Shown here in pieces: positions 18,640 to 28,377 of a stretch of 64,000 bases of DNA. Both the position numbers and the translations under genes were made by a program. Position 1 is the first letter of the stretch. Each line of letters begins with the position of its first letter. The stretch is from Candidatus Synechococcus calcipolaris G9 (lineage in GTDB: Bacteria; Cyanobacteriota; Cyanobacteriia; Thermosynechococcales; Thermosynechococcaceae), in NCBI RefSeq assembly GCF_029582805.1, contig NZ_JAKKUT010000002.1, positions 830,001 to 894,000 of the forward strand, read 5' to 3'. The notes under the pieces were generated by a model that did not search any database, had not been told where the DNA came from, and saw only the letters and a program-made list of their open reading frames with translations.

Positions 18640-19586
18640 GAAGTCACCTCCTGGTTGCTTGTAGCTAACTTATAAAGTGCTGGCATCACTCTATCTTCAG
18701 TAATCCGAACACCGTCGGTACTATATGAGGTTCGTTTCAAAATTCCTGAAGCATCTATGTGGGCAAAAGCCTCTAATCCTGTTTCCGCAATAAGGGGATT
18801 ACAGGTCGGAAGTCCATCAGCACCACTCTCGCTGACTGCAAGGGGAATAAATCCACGGTAGTTAGCCACCCATTCTTGCAATATCCTACGAGTATCGCTA
18901 TCAATCCCGCTAGTTCTTAGAGTGGCTTCTTCAGGCAAGAGTAAGAATTCAGAGCAGCCAAATTCCTCCGCGAGATCAATAGCTTTATCAAGATCATCAA
19001 TAGTTTTCGAGTTAACCACAAAGTTGATGCCAAATGGAAAACTTTTACTAAGTGCCCTGATACGTTGAATCAAGGTAGCAAAAAGTCTTCCTCGGAGAGA
19101 TTCATAGGTGGCTTCAACCCCATCCATACTCACTCTGATGAAATTCACATTCCCTGCAAGATCTTTAAGAAGTCGATCGCTGAGATGATGGGCATGAGTG
19201 GTCATGGTAACAGCCAAACCCGTTTTTTCGGCTGTGTACGAGCAGAGTTCTGCGAGCCGAGGATACAGAGTTGGTTCCCCACCCCCGAAGCCCACACCAA
19301 TGCAACCATTAGCATCTAAATCAGTTAGCCAATTCGTTAACCGCTCAAAATTCAACACGGCAGGATTTTTCGGTGCGTAGCAGTGAGGGCATGCAAGATC
19401 GCAAGCATTTGTCAATGCAATTGACACCTGGCGTGGAGCATTCGACCACATACTTGGAGGTAAACTGATTTCATTTACTAAGAGATTCAAGCCAGTGTTT
19501 CGATTGAATAAATGTAAACCTGCGGCTCCGAAACGAATCTTTAAGTGGGAAGTAGTATTGATAGAGAGTTTATTGACTGTAAACAT
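18636..19586 (-). CDS. Radical SAM protein of the STAND operon
   Basis: 316 residues with the CxxxCxxC cluster motif in TNACDLACPHCYAPK (about 61-75), GFGGGEPTLYP as the SAM-binding GGE motif and IRVSMDGVEATYESLRG further on, as in MoaA/SPASM-type radical SAM enzymes. A 55-residue N-terminal extension (GLHLFNRNTGLNLLVNEI) precedes the cluster. The C-terminus carries no SPASM or Twitch cysteine set, so only one cluster is likely. It lacks the motif pattern of viperins. It is the first gene of the three-gene operon and is preceded by an AT-rich promoter region (19587-19776). The substrate is unknown; modification of a protein, peptide or nucleotide is possible. Confidence 0.85.
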   Translation of the reverse strand: MFTVNKLSINTTSHLKIRFGAAGLHLFNRNTGLNLLVNEISLPPSMWSNAPRQVSIALTNACDLACPHCYAPKNPAVLNFERLTNWLTDLDANGCIGVGFGGGEPTLYPRLAELCSYTAEKTGLAVTMTTHAHHLSDRLLKDLAGNVNFIRVSMDGVEATYESLRGRLFATLIQRIRALSKSFPFGINFVVNSKTIDDLDKAIDLAEEFGCSEFLLLPEEATLRTSGIDSDTRRILQEWVANYRGFIPLAVSESGADGLPTCNPLIAETGLEAFAHIDASGILKRTSYSTDGVRITEDRVMPALYKLATSNQEVTS

Positions 19587-19618
19587 ATTAGAAACTTAGA
19601 GCCAATCCTTACAACCGT

Positions 19619-19675
19619 TAGTCCAGTTAAAAACGTACAAAGCTATTAAATGGTGAGTAAAATCCCAGTGGACTA
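19619..19675 (-). promoter_or_regulatory. Upstream region of the STAND operon with inverted repeat
   Basis: TAGTCCA and TGGACTA form a perfect 7-base inverted repeat spaced by 43 bases, just upstream of the radical SAM gene. The 19587-19776 interval is AT-rich and must hold the operon promoter. Whether the repeat is an operator or an RNA stem cannot be told. Confidence 0.25.
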
Positions 19676-19776
19676 GGCTCACAAAACATAGAGGTTTACG
19701 AAAATAGTATAGATAACTTTTGACTCGTCACCAAGAAAAATATTCTCTAAGTACTTTTTATCGCGATAATGTGTGC

Positions 19777-19864
19777 AGCTAACGGCATAGTTCAGCGGCG
19801 GTGAAGGACGATCGCCCCGTGACATAGCTCTATGGATACCGTCCGTTGCAACGCGGTGTTAGGC
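19777..19864 (-). other. attC-like recombination site 2
   Basis: An 88-base site nearly identical to site 1. On the minus strand it opens with GCCTAAC, a perfect RYYYAAC, and closes with GTTAGCT, one base off GTTRRRY. The L boxes GTTCAGCGG and CCGTTGCAAC pair with a single bulge. It would form the upstream junction of the cassette carrying the three-gene operon. Confidence 0.7.
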
Positions 19865-20015
19865 TGAGGTGCGGATTAGAGGGTCGCTCAACCTAGTATT
19901 CCAGTATAGACATAAATCTTGCAACTGGGGCGAGATCGAGATTGCTCTTCACGACAGGTGCGCTGACAAGACCCATGGTCTCCAAGTGATCAGTAATGAG
20001 AGCGCAGCAGCATAA
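19777..20015 (-). repeat. Small cassette, copy 2
   Basis: Second copy of the unit at 13463-13719, with a short internal deletion relative to copy 1. It also starts, on the minus strand, with a GTTATGC box (20010-20016) and keeps the frame ending GLVSAPVVKSNLDLAPVARF plus a few residues. No complete attC partner remains upstream at 20016-20200; that stretch, up to recJ, shows nothing else. Confidence 0.75.
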
Positions 20016-20262
20016 CTACGTATTAGACCGCAAGCGCAAGATAACTCCTTCTGAGAGGTTTCAGTTCTAAATGCGAAGGTCAAGAATTTATTTCTACTAT
20101 TTTTATATATCCTTTACAATAATGTACTGCTAGATGCGGGGAACCGAGCACTCACCTAACCAGCACTTGCACAGAGCCATCGGTACATACTGATGCTGAA
20201 TTATACTTTATCTGTTGCCTGTGAAATGCGTGCCGATCTACAACTACCTAGGAGCGATCGCC

Positions 20263-22575
20263 ATGGTGATGTGGCAACGGGTTAGCGATGACTTAGCCCC
20301 TGCGGATTTTGTAACAGCCGTTCAAGCCATGGACCCCGAGGCAGGGAACTATACGGCCCAGCTTCTTTGGCAACGGGGCTATCGTGATATTCGTGAACTC
20401 AGTGGCTTTTTTGATCCTGGGAACTATACCCCTACCTCAGCCTTGGCTTTTCCAGAGATGGCGGCGGCCCTCGCCCGGCTTCAGCAGGCCCAAGAACGTC
20501 AGGAAAAAGTTGTCATTTGGGGAGACTTTGATGCCGATGGTGTAACGGCAACGGCGGTGCTATGGCAGGGGTTAGGTCAATTTTTTACTCCCCATACCCA
20601 CCTAACGTACTACATTCCCAACCGACTCAAGGAATCCCATGGTCTCTCAAAAGCAGGATTAGAGAGCCTGGCCCAGGCCAGTTGTCAGTTAATTATTACC
20701 TGTGACACGGGCAGCAGTGATGCCACGGAAATTGCCTATGCCCAGACCTTAGGCATGGATGTCATTGTCACCGATCACCACACCATGCCCACTGACCCCC
20801 TAGGGGCGATCGCCCTGATTAATTCCCGCCAGTTTCCCCAAGATCATCCCCTCCGCCATCTATCGGGCGTGGCCGTAGCCTATAAACTCATAGAGGCCCT
20901 GTACCACGTCTGGCCCGAACAGGTACAGGAACCCCTAGACCATCTGTTAGATTTGGTGGCCATTGGCCTGATTGCGGATCTAGTTGAACTGCGGGGAGAT
21001 TGCCGTTACCTTGCCCAGCGGGGCATTGCCCAACTCCAAAAAAGTCAACGGCCGGGGATCCGGCTGCTCCTGGATCGGTGTAAAGCCAAGGGCGATCGGG
21101 CCACTGATATTGGTTTTGGTCTGGGACCGCGGATTAATGCCGTTAGTCGCATCTATGGGGATGCGGGGCTAGTGGTGGATCTGCTGACCAGCAAGGATGA
21201 GAAATACTGCCGTAATTTAGTCAATCAAGTGGAATTGGCTAACGATCGCCGTAAGGCTCTCCAAAAGGATGTGTTCCAAGATGCCTGCACCCAGGTGGAA
21301 CGGTTGGATCTGTCCACAACTCGGGTGATTATTTTAATGGATGATCAATGGCCCGCTGGCGTGTTGGGATTAGTCGCCGGGCAACTCACCCAGGAGTATG
21401 GTCGTCCCGTGATTTTACTCAATGGGAATGGAGAGAACCCGGAAACAGCTATGGCCGCAGGTTCAGCCCGATCCTATGGCGGCATTGATCTCTATGAATT
21501 GTTTCACAGCCATGGCCATCTCCTGGATCGCTATGGTGGCCATCCCTTTGCTGCTGGTTTACGTTTGCCGGTGCGGAATATTTCCCTATTGCAGGCTGCC
21601 TTGAATCAATCCCTAGGGGAAACCTTGGATATTCCTAACTTTGGCGAGAAGGTGATTACCATTGATCTGGAAGTGAAGGTTCATGAGTTAGGCCAGGCCC
21701 TTTTTCGAGAACTCTATTTGCTAGAACCCTACGGTATGGGCAATCCTGTACCCAAATTACTCCTAAAAAATGTCACCCTCACGAAAATCCAACAACTAAC
21801 CACTAAAGATAGTCGGGGTAAGAGACAAAATTATAGTTTCACCACCTTTGAGTTTGATCGCCGTGCCGCTAACTTACCCAACTTCGATGGCATTGCCTGG
21901 AATTATAAAGCAGTGGATTTTCCCAAGGGGCCCTGCGATCTGGTGATTGAATTAGGGATTGACGCAAAAAGGAAAGTTTATCAGGCTCGAGTGATTGATA
22001 TTCATCCCAGCCAAACCCTGGAAGTAACGACGGCCACGGATACCCTAGATTGGCTATGGGATTACCGGCAAAAGCCCTTCCCCAAACTAAAAACCCCCGT
22101 GCTGATGATGCGCCAATGCCCCCAAAGCTGGCAGGACTGGCGGGACTGGTTCCAACGGGCCCAAGCGGAAAATCTGCCCCTGATGTTGGCCTATCCGCTC
22201 CCCCAATTGTCTCCGCCGGAGCATACCTGGAGAATATTCGTTGGCACGATCAAATACCTAAGCCATCACCGCGAACCTGTCAGTCGTTCTGAGTTAAAAC
22301 TGCGCCTGAATCTGGGCGATCGCTCCCTAGACCTGGGGTTACGGGTCTTACTAGTCCTAGGGATTCACATTGAAACGGATCGGGATCCTGGACATCGGGA
22401 TGATCTGGACATAATCTATCGATTTACCTGGCCCCAAGCTCCCAGCTATAACATGCCATCTAGTGGGACGGCCCTTGAGCAGTTTTTCGAGGCCCTCAGG
22501 GAAGAGCAGTTTCGTTACCGCTATTTTGGGTCAATTCCCCTTAATACCTTGAAAAAAGTATTATCAACGGGTTAG
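20263..22575 (+). CDS. recJ: Single-stranded-DNA-specific exonuclease RecJ
   Basis: About 770 residues. RecJ degrades single-stranded DNA 5' to 3' in recombination and repair. DHH-family motifs are in order: GDFDADGVTA (motif I), TCDTGSSD (motif II), TDHHT (the DHH motif), and the DHHA1 GGH signature in RYGGHPFAAGL. A long C-terminal extension after about residue 560 is usual in cyanobacteria. I choose the ATG at 20263, preceded by TAGGAG, over a TTG at 20215. It is a core gene lying within an otherwise accessory stretch. Confidence 0.93.
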   Translation: MVMWQRVSDDLAPADFVTAVQAMDPEAGNYTAQLLWQRGYRDIRELSGFFDPGNYTPTSALAFPEMAAALARLQQAQERQEKVVIWGDFDADGVTATAVLWQGLGQFFTPHTHLTYYIPNRLKESHGLSKAGLESLAQASCQLIITCDTGSSDATEIAYAQTLGMDVIVTDHHTMPTDPLGAIALINSRQFPQDHPLRHLSGVAVAYKLIEALYHVWPEQVQEPLDHLLDLVAIGLIADLVELRGDCRYLAQRGIAQLQKSQRPGIRLLLDRCKAKGDRATDIGFGLGPRINAVSRIYGDAGLVVDLLTSKDEKYCRNLVNQVELANDRRKALQKDVFQDACTQVERLDLSTTRVIILMDDQWPAGVLGLVAGQLTQEYGRPVILLNGNGENPETAMAAGSARSYGGIDLYELFHSHGHLLDRYGGHPFAAGLRLPVRNISLLQAALNQSLGETLDIPNFGEKVITIDLEVKVHELGQALFRELYLLEPYGMGNPVPKLLLKNVTLTKIQQLTTKDSRGKRQNYSFTTFEFDRRAANLPNFDGIAWNYKAVDFPKGPCDLVIELGIDAKRKVYQARVIDIHPSQTLEVTTATDTLDWLWDYRQKPFPKLKTPVLMMRQCPQSWQDWRDWFQRAQAENLPLMLAYPLPQLSPPEHTWRIFVGTIKYLSHHREPVSRSELKLRLNLGDRSLDLGLRVLLVLGIHIETDRDPGHRDDLDIIYRFTWPQAPSYNMPSSGTALEQFFEALREEQFRYRYFGSIPLNTLKKVLSTG

Positions 22576-22591
22576 ACCTCCAATCTCAACG

Positions 22592-22912
22592 TTAAATGCT
22601 GACCACGGTAGCTTGTCCTTTAGCCACGATCCCTAAAATAGCTAAAACTTGATGTGCTAGAGGTTTGAGATCAGCTAAACGATTGGATGGTGCTTGCAAA
22701 ACAATTACCGCAATATCAAACTGCGGTAAATTTTGTTGGAATGACAGATTCCGATCAACGGTAATGAAAATATCAAACTCTGCTTCTGCAAGGGCAAGAA
22801 GTTTTCCATTCTTGACCCCTGACCATCCCATTTGCGGAACTGTTTTTACTTCGTAGCCAGGAAATTCTCTTGAAAGCCTGCGATCAATACACTCATCCAA
22901 CAGGAGCTTCAT
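22592..22912 (-). CDS. DUF5615 PIN-like toxin
   Basis: 106 residues starting MKLLLDECIDRRLSREF, the DUF5615 opening. Further acids sit in FDIFITVDRNLSFQQN and the chain ends in a typical VLQAPSNRLADL. DUF5615 proteins are PIN-like nucleases paired with DUF433 antitoxins. The start is Met15 of the longer frame, because the DUF433 stop is one base upstream of it, giving tight coupling. Confidence 0.8.
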   Translation of the reverse strand: MKLLLDECIDRRLSREFPGYEVKTVPQMGWSGVKNGKLLALAEAEFDIFITVDRNLSFQQNLPQFDIAVIVLQAPSNRLADLKPLAHQVLAILGIVAKGQATVVSI

Positions 22913-22913
22913 G

Positions 22914-23156
22914 CTATGCCGCCGTACCAATAACCTGTTTCCCAGCCTCTTCAAGTAGGGCGATGACCTGCTCTCTGGTCACAGTTGGAAATCCATCTAA
23001 GAAATCATCTATGGATTCTCCTGCCTTAAGATAGTCCAGTAGCGTTTGAGCAGGAACCCTAGTGCCAGTAAATACTGGAGTGCCGCCCATAATCTCAGGG
23101 GATGCACTAATGATTGGGGAGTTCTTAAGCATAGAACTGTGACCTCTGGTTTCCAT
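22914..23156 (-). CDS. DUF433 antitoxin
   Basis: 80 residues with the DUF433 pattern: a short N-terminus, MGGTPVFTGTRVPAQTLLDYL, SIDDFLDGFPTVTREQVIALL. DUF433 proteins are helix-turn-helix antitoxins for DUF5615 or VapC-like toxins. The gene precedes its toxin by one base. Met9 (23132) may be the true start, since the family core begins there. Confidence 0.8.
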   Translation of the reverse strand: METRGHSSMLKNSPIISASPEIMGGTPVFTGTRVPAQTLLDYLKAGESIDDFLDGFPTVTREQVIALLEEAGKQVIGTAA

Positions 23157-23214
23157 ATCGATATTTTATCAATTCTTTCTGTCCAAAGTAGCTCTAAGTC
23201 AGGTAAACGGCGCA

Positions 23215-23303
23215 GTTTAACAAAGCCCATGTACACCGACCGCTGAAAGTTGTTCTGTTATGATGTAGAGGTTGTCTGCGACGGGTAATGAGCAACGTTA
23301 GGT
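23215..23303. other. attC-like recombination site, isolated
   Basis: 89 bases bracketed by GTTTAAC and GTTAGGT, both perfect matches to the RYYYAAC and GTTRRRY boxes. Three bases inside each, GCCCATGTACACC and GGGTAATGAGC pair over about ten pairs with one mismatch and two single bulges. It lies between the DUF433/DUF5615 pair and a small plus-strand ORF. The fit is better at the outer boxes than in the stem. Confidence 0.4.
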
Positions 23304-23323
23304 ACGATTCAAGGACTTGATGT

Positions 23324-23485
23324 ATGGACGCAGATTTAACGAAGATTTTTGCCAAAAATGGGTTAGTGGATAAGAAAGGGAAGACTATTGATCTACCGGA
23401 TGATGATGCCGATGGCTGGCGGATGTCGGATATTGGGGTAATCAATTTTGCCTGTGAGTGTAGTCACTGGTGCAAACGGGAGTAG
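23324..23485 (+). CDS. Small hypothetical protein (53 aa)
   Basis: ATG at 23324 opens MDADLTKIFAKNGLVDKKGK and ends WCKRE. It begins 21 bases after the GTTAGGT box of an attC-like site, the position of a cassette gene. It has two cysteines near the C-terminus (CECSHWC region) and no family that I recognise. It may be a fragment of a longer gene. Confidence 0.35.
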   Translation: MDADLTKIFAKNGLVDKKGKTIDLPDDDADGWRMSDIGVINFACECSHWCKRE

Positions 23486-23615
23486 GGATACGAGTTACTA
23501 CCTGAAGTCCCTGAGCCAACAATCTATGCGGCAATGACTCACCTGACAATAGGCTAACTTGCCCCTGCTTAATCTTTTATTTTAAGCAGCCGCTCACTTT
23601 CAATACTTCTGGATA

Positions 23616-23972
23616 TTAGCTAAAATCATCGGATATAAAATTATCAGATAACTGTCCTAAGTACTGAGACTGTTGCCTTAACCGATATTCCAAACTTCGG
23701 CAGGCAAGTTCACATAGCTCAAAAATTATGGGATCGGCAATTTCGTAATATACAGTCACTCCCTGGGGATGACGCTTGACTAAGGCTGCCTGCGCTAGGA
23801 TTTTCAAGTGTTTCGAGACATTTGCCTGTCCCAATCCCGTTGCGGCCATAATTTCCGTGACGTTTTTTGAGCCATCCTTCAGCACACACAACACTTGCAG
23901 GCGACTCGGTTCCGATAGCACCTTAAAGTAATCGGCAATATGACGAAGGGCAGCATTGGATAGGCGCAGCAT
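23616..23972 (-). CDS. ArsR/SmtB-family repressor
   Basis: 118 residues with a winged helix-turn-helix of ArsR type: HIADYFKVLSEPSRLQVLCVL, then VTEIMAATGLGQANVSKHLKIL as the recognition region, then VTVYYEIADP as the wing. Metal-sensing members of the family use Cys or His ligands; here there are cysteines in VLCVL and in LCELACRS, but the classical ELCVCDL box is absent, so the effector is open. It lies 87 bases downstream of the His-rich membrane protein gene on the same strand. Confidence 0.85.
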   Translation of the reverse strand: MLRLSNAALRHIADYFKVLSEPSRLQVLCVLKDGSKNVTEIMAATGLGQANVSKHLKILAQAALVKRHPQGVTVYYEIADPIIFELCELACRSLEYRLRQQSQYLGQLSDNFISDDFS

Positions 23973-24059
23973 TGAGAATTCGCGAGATTAGTGCTTCTGG
24001 ATGCCTTGACAGTCTTGGCACTAAAGCAAGGTAGATTTTCAGTGTAGCCTACAGCAGGA

Positions 24060-25193
24060 TTAGCTTCCTAGGGATAGTCTTAAAAACCGACGATGTATGG
24101 CCAAACCCACTAGGGTACTCACAAGAAAAATGCCCGTCAAATAGGCCAAGCTAATCAAGCGCACCGATAGGGGCGGGGCGATCGCCTCAACATCAATATC
24201 CTGACCCACTTGTAGAGTTGACCCATTCCCATTCATTTCTGCTATGACCCGATGGGGTGCGCCATCAAAAAACTGCTGGCCCCACGTCACATCCCCTTGG
24301 CGATCGCTCAGTCCTGTAAAGCTAAAGGTTTCCCGGCCATGATCCAGATCAATGGTTTTCACCTGCACGGGCATATTGGCTTCTGGATTCCCCGTTGTCA
24401 GATTTTGAATGTGAATCCGTTGCTGGGCCAGTTGTCCCACCTGGGTAAGTTGATCTCCAGTAATTTGCAATTCGAGGTTATTGGATTGCTCCACTGGGGC
24501 GGCATTGATCAACTCTTCATCAAAACTGTGATCATGATGGGGATGGGCTGAGGCAACTTCCGCACTAATATTGACATACAGCAACGTGGCGATCGCCACC
24601 ACAATCACCCCACTTAGAAGCAACTGTACCCGTTGGGGCACAACCTCCCCCGATTCCAGGGTTTGATCACCACCAATCAACCATCCTCCCCCTAGACCGG
24701 CAAGGATCAAAATAGCAATTAAAATCCCACCGTTTCGATACTTGACTGGGTTTTCGGGTACGGCTAATTCGAGGGACTGCTGAAAGGGTTGCCATGCCCC
24801 TGGTTGAGTCGGGATGAGGGCCACATTCAAACGATAATTCCCCCGAATCGGCATCACTTGGGCAAACGTAACAATTCCCGTTGGGGCTTGGGTCGTCAGT
24901 TCTAGGAGGGTTGTTCCCTCAACAATCGGAAAATCAGAGGATAACCATGGGGTTTTAGGGGGGGTGAGTAATTGGATATTAAATTCAGCGTCATTTAAGG
25001 GATGCCCGGTAGCATCCTTGGCCTGTAGGCTAATCTGTACCGGCTCGCCATTGGGAGTAATTTGGTTCAAACTCGGCGTGGTGTGAAACTCTACCCTAGA
25101 TTGATTCCCCAGGGACGGTGGGATAGCTAAACTCAAGCCAACCCAGAGGATGCTTGCAACCAGAGCCAACCCCAAATAGCGAAATTTTTGCAT
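24060..25193 (-). CDS. Membrane protein with His-rich extracytoplasmic segment
   Basis: 377 residues. A signal peptide (about 1-27) is followed by a beta-rich domain with a QITPNGEPVQISLQAKD pattern like FixH/YtkA-type Ig folds, two membrane segments (about 155-172 and 190-208), a His-rich stretch HPHHDHS near 217, a second beta-rich domain and a final membrane segment near 345-370. The two similar Ig-like domains suggest an internal duplication. It neighbours CbtB- and ArsR-like genes on the same strand, so metal transport or periplasmic metal handling is a reasonable inference; I know no named family. Confidence 0.55.
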   Translation of the reverse strand: MQKFRYLGLALVASILWVGLSLAIPPSLGNQSRVEFHTTPSLNQITPNGEPVQISLQAKDATGHPLNDAEFNIQLLTPPKTPWLSSDFPIVEGTTLLELTTQAPTGIVTFAQVMPIRGNYRLNVALIPTQPGAWQPFQQSLELAVPENPVKYRNGGILIAILILAGLGGGWLIGGDQTLESGEVVPQRVQLLLSGVIVVAIATLLYVNISAEVASAHPHHDHSFDEELINAAPVEQSNNLELQITGDQLTQVGQLAQQRIHIQNLTTGNPEANMPVQVKTIDLDHGRETFSFTGLSDRQGDVTWGQQFFDGAPHRVIAEMNGNGSTLQVGQDIDVEAIAPPLSVRLISLAYLTGIFLVSTLVGLAIHRRFLRLSLGS

Positions 25194-25284
25194 ATCCTAC
25201 CCTAGTATTTATCCAATCCTAAAATTTAGCCATATTAAGCCGTCCTAGATGGAGCCAGAAGGCAGTTACCTAACGCATTTTACC

Positions 25285-25470
25285 CTAGTGGCAGGAAACT
25301 CCCATGGTATTGTGGCGGGTTGTGTGCAGGGCATCATGAACCGGGGGATAGGTACTGAAGAAAAGTGTCCAGAGAATGAGGGAAGACAGGCTCGTAAGGA
25401 GGGTAATCTGGACAGGAACGGAGAGGGTGATCTGTTTTGTCCGTTGCCAAAGAGAAGTTGAAGCTGCCAT
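25285..25470 (-). CDS. CbtB-like small membrane protein
   Basis: 61 residues, one membrane segment (about 18-38), and a C-terminus YPPVHDALHTTRHNTMGVSCH. The H-D-x-x-H...R-H...C-H pattern is the CbtB signature (putative cobalt transporter subunit). In other bacteria CbtB pairs with CbtA; no CbtA-like gene is seen here and the 377-residue protein stands in that place. A possible metal site is formed by the His/Cys tail. Confidence 0.65.
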   Translation of the reverse strand: MAASTSLWQRTKQITLSVPVQITLLTSLSSLILWTLFFSTYPPVHDALHTTRHNTMGVSCH

Positions 25471-25496
25471 CTTATGTCTTTTCCTCGTCAGAGCCG

Positions 25497-25682
25497 ATGA
25501 GTTTGATTGATTATACCAAGCAGCTCGAGGTTTTCATTCATTTATGGGAAGCCGGTCTGGGGATCAGTCTCAAAACCTATCGCCCTCAAACCGATCAGAA
25601 CCTTGTCATCAAAACCTTGTTTTGTGATCCCCTTCTCTGGGAGGATCTGGACAATTCATTGAATGATCCAATCCTTCAATGA
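25497..25682 (+). CDS. Small hypothetical protein (61 aa)
   Basis: A short frame starting MSLIDYTKQLEVFIHLWEAG, divergent from the CbtB-like gene and 52 bases before fabG. No family recognised; composition is protein-like but support is weak. The stretch also has to contain the fabG promoter. Confidence 0.25.
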   Translation: MSLIDYTKQLEVFIHLWEAGLGISLKTYRPQTDQNLVIKTLFCDPLLWEDLDNSLNDPILQ

Positions 25683-25719
25683 TCGAAGGTGTATCGAATA
25701 TTTAAGTTTAGTAAGTTAG

Positions 25720-27464
<1,745 letters not shown>

Positions 27465-27544
27465 TTAAGACTGACTATGGTACGATGGTGAGTCAAATGT
27501 CACATTAGTCCTTCAGTACTACATTAAACTACCTAAATCAAACA

Positions 27545-28243
27545 ATGACTGAAATTCACCAAAAAGAGACTAATCCTAGTTATGGTAGAATTGACCATTA
27601 TGTAAGCGACAAGGGTCAAGCTTACTTTCAATGGCAAGCTGAGGATGGGCTGACCCAGGCAAATTATAACAAGCATATTTGGCAAAACTATGTCTTAGAA
27701 ACAGATGATGTTTTAGATTTTGGCTGTGGAGGTGGTTTTTTACTCAATGCCCTCCAAGCCCATAAAAAAGTAGGTGTGGAAATCAATCCCCATGCCCGCA
27801 AAAATGCCGCAGAACTGGGTATCGATGTTTACGCAACGATTGAGGAGGTCTCTGGAGCCTTTGATAAGGTGATTAGTAGTCATGCCCTTGAGCATGTCCC
27901 CCATCCCCGTCAAGCGATCCTGGCCCTTAAGGAAAAGTTAAAAGACCAACAAAGCCGCATGATTCTTCTTTTGCCCTTGGATGATTGGCGTTCAAGCTAC
28001 AACCGAGAATATAAAGCCAATGATGTGAATATGCATTTATATACTTGGACACCGCAATTATTGGGTAACTTGCTCAGTTCCTGTGATATGCGGATTGAAA
28101 TGATCAAGGTGATTAATCATGCCTGGCCACCGAAAAAAGAACTCCTGTGGCAACTTTCTCCCCAACTGTTTCATTTAGCTGCCACAGCCTGGTCTGTGAT
28201 CAGCAAGCAAAGGCAATTGTTGGCAATAGCAACGTTAGCTTAA
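27545..28243 (+). CDS. Class I SAM-dependent methyltransferase
   Basis: 232 residues with the SAM-binding motif VLDFGCGGGFLL near residue 57, an acidic strand end VGVEINP and the post-motif SSHALEHVPHP. This is the pattern of the broad Methyltransf_11/23 group acting on small molecules, sugars or lipids. No neighbour indicates the substrate. It stands between the SWIM gene and the lytic transglycosylase with its own promoter region. Confidence 0.8.
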   Translation: MTEIHQKETNPSYGRIDHYVSDKGQAYFQWQAEDGLTQANYNKHIWQNYVLETDDVLDFGCGGGFLLNALQAHKKVGVEINPHARKNAAELGIDVYATIEEVSGAFDKVISSHALEHVPHPRQAILALKEKLKDQQSRMILLLPLDDWRSSYNREYKANDVNMHLYTWTPQLLGNLLSSCDMRIEMIKVINHAWPPKKELLWQLSPQLFHLAATAWSVISKQRQLLAIATLA

Positions 28244-28377
28244 GCCGCAGAAGCCCCATTGTCGGGCATGGTCAAGGGCTAGGATAAACGTTAAGTGAGT
28301 TGACTGACGATTCTATGGCTAGCAACCGGCCTGCTCGATAAGGCGATCGCCCTTTCTCTCCTCTCTCAAAAAAATTT

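Noticed and set aside
18636-19586. Radical SAM protein as a prokaryotic viperin
   Set aside because: It lacks the viperin-type cluster context and has the MoaA/SPASM-like GGEP and VSMDG motifs and an unrelated N-terminal extension.
20154-20160. ACCTAAC box before recJ as a further attC end
   Set aside because: No matching GTTRRRY box or stem within 150 bases on either side.
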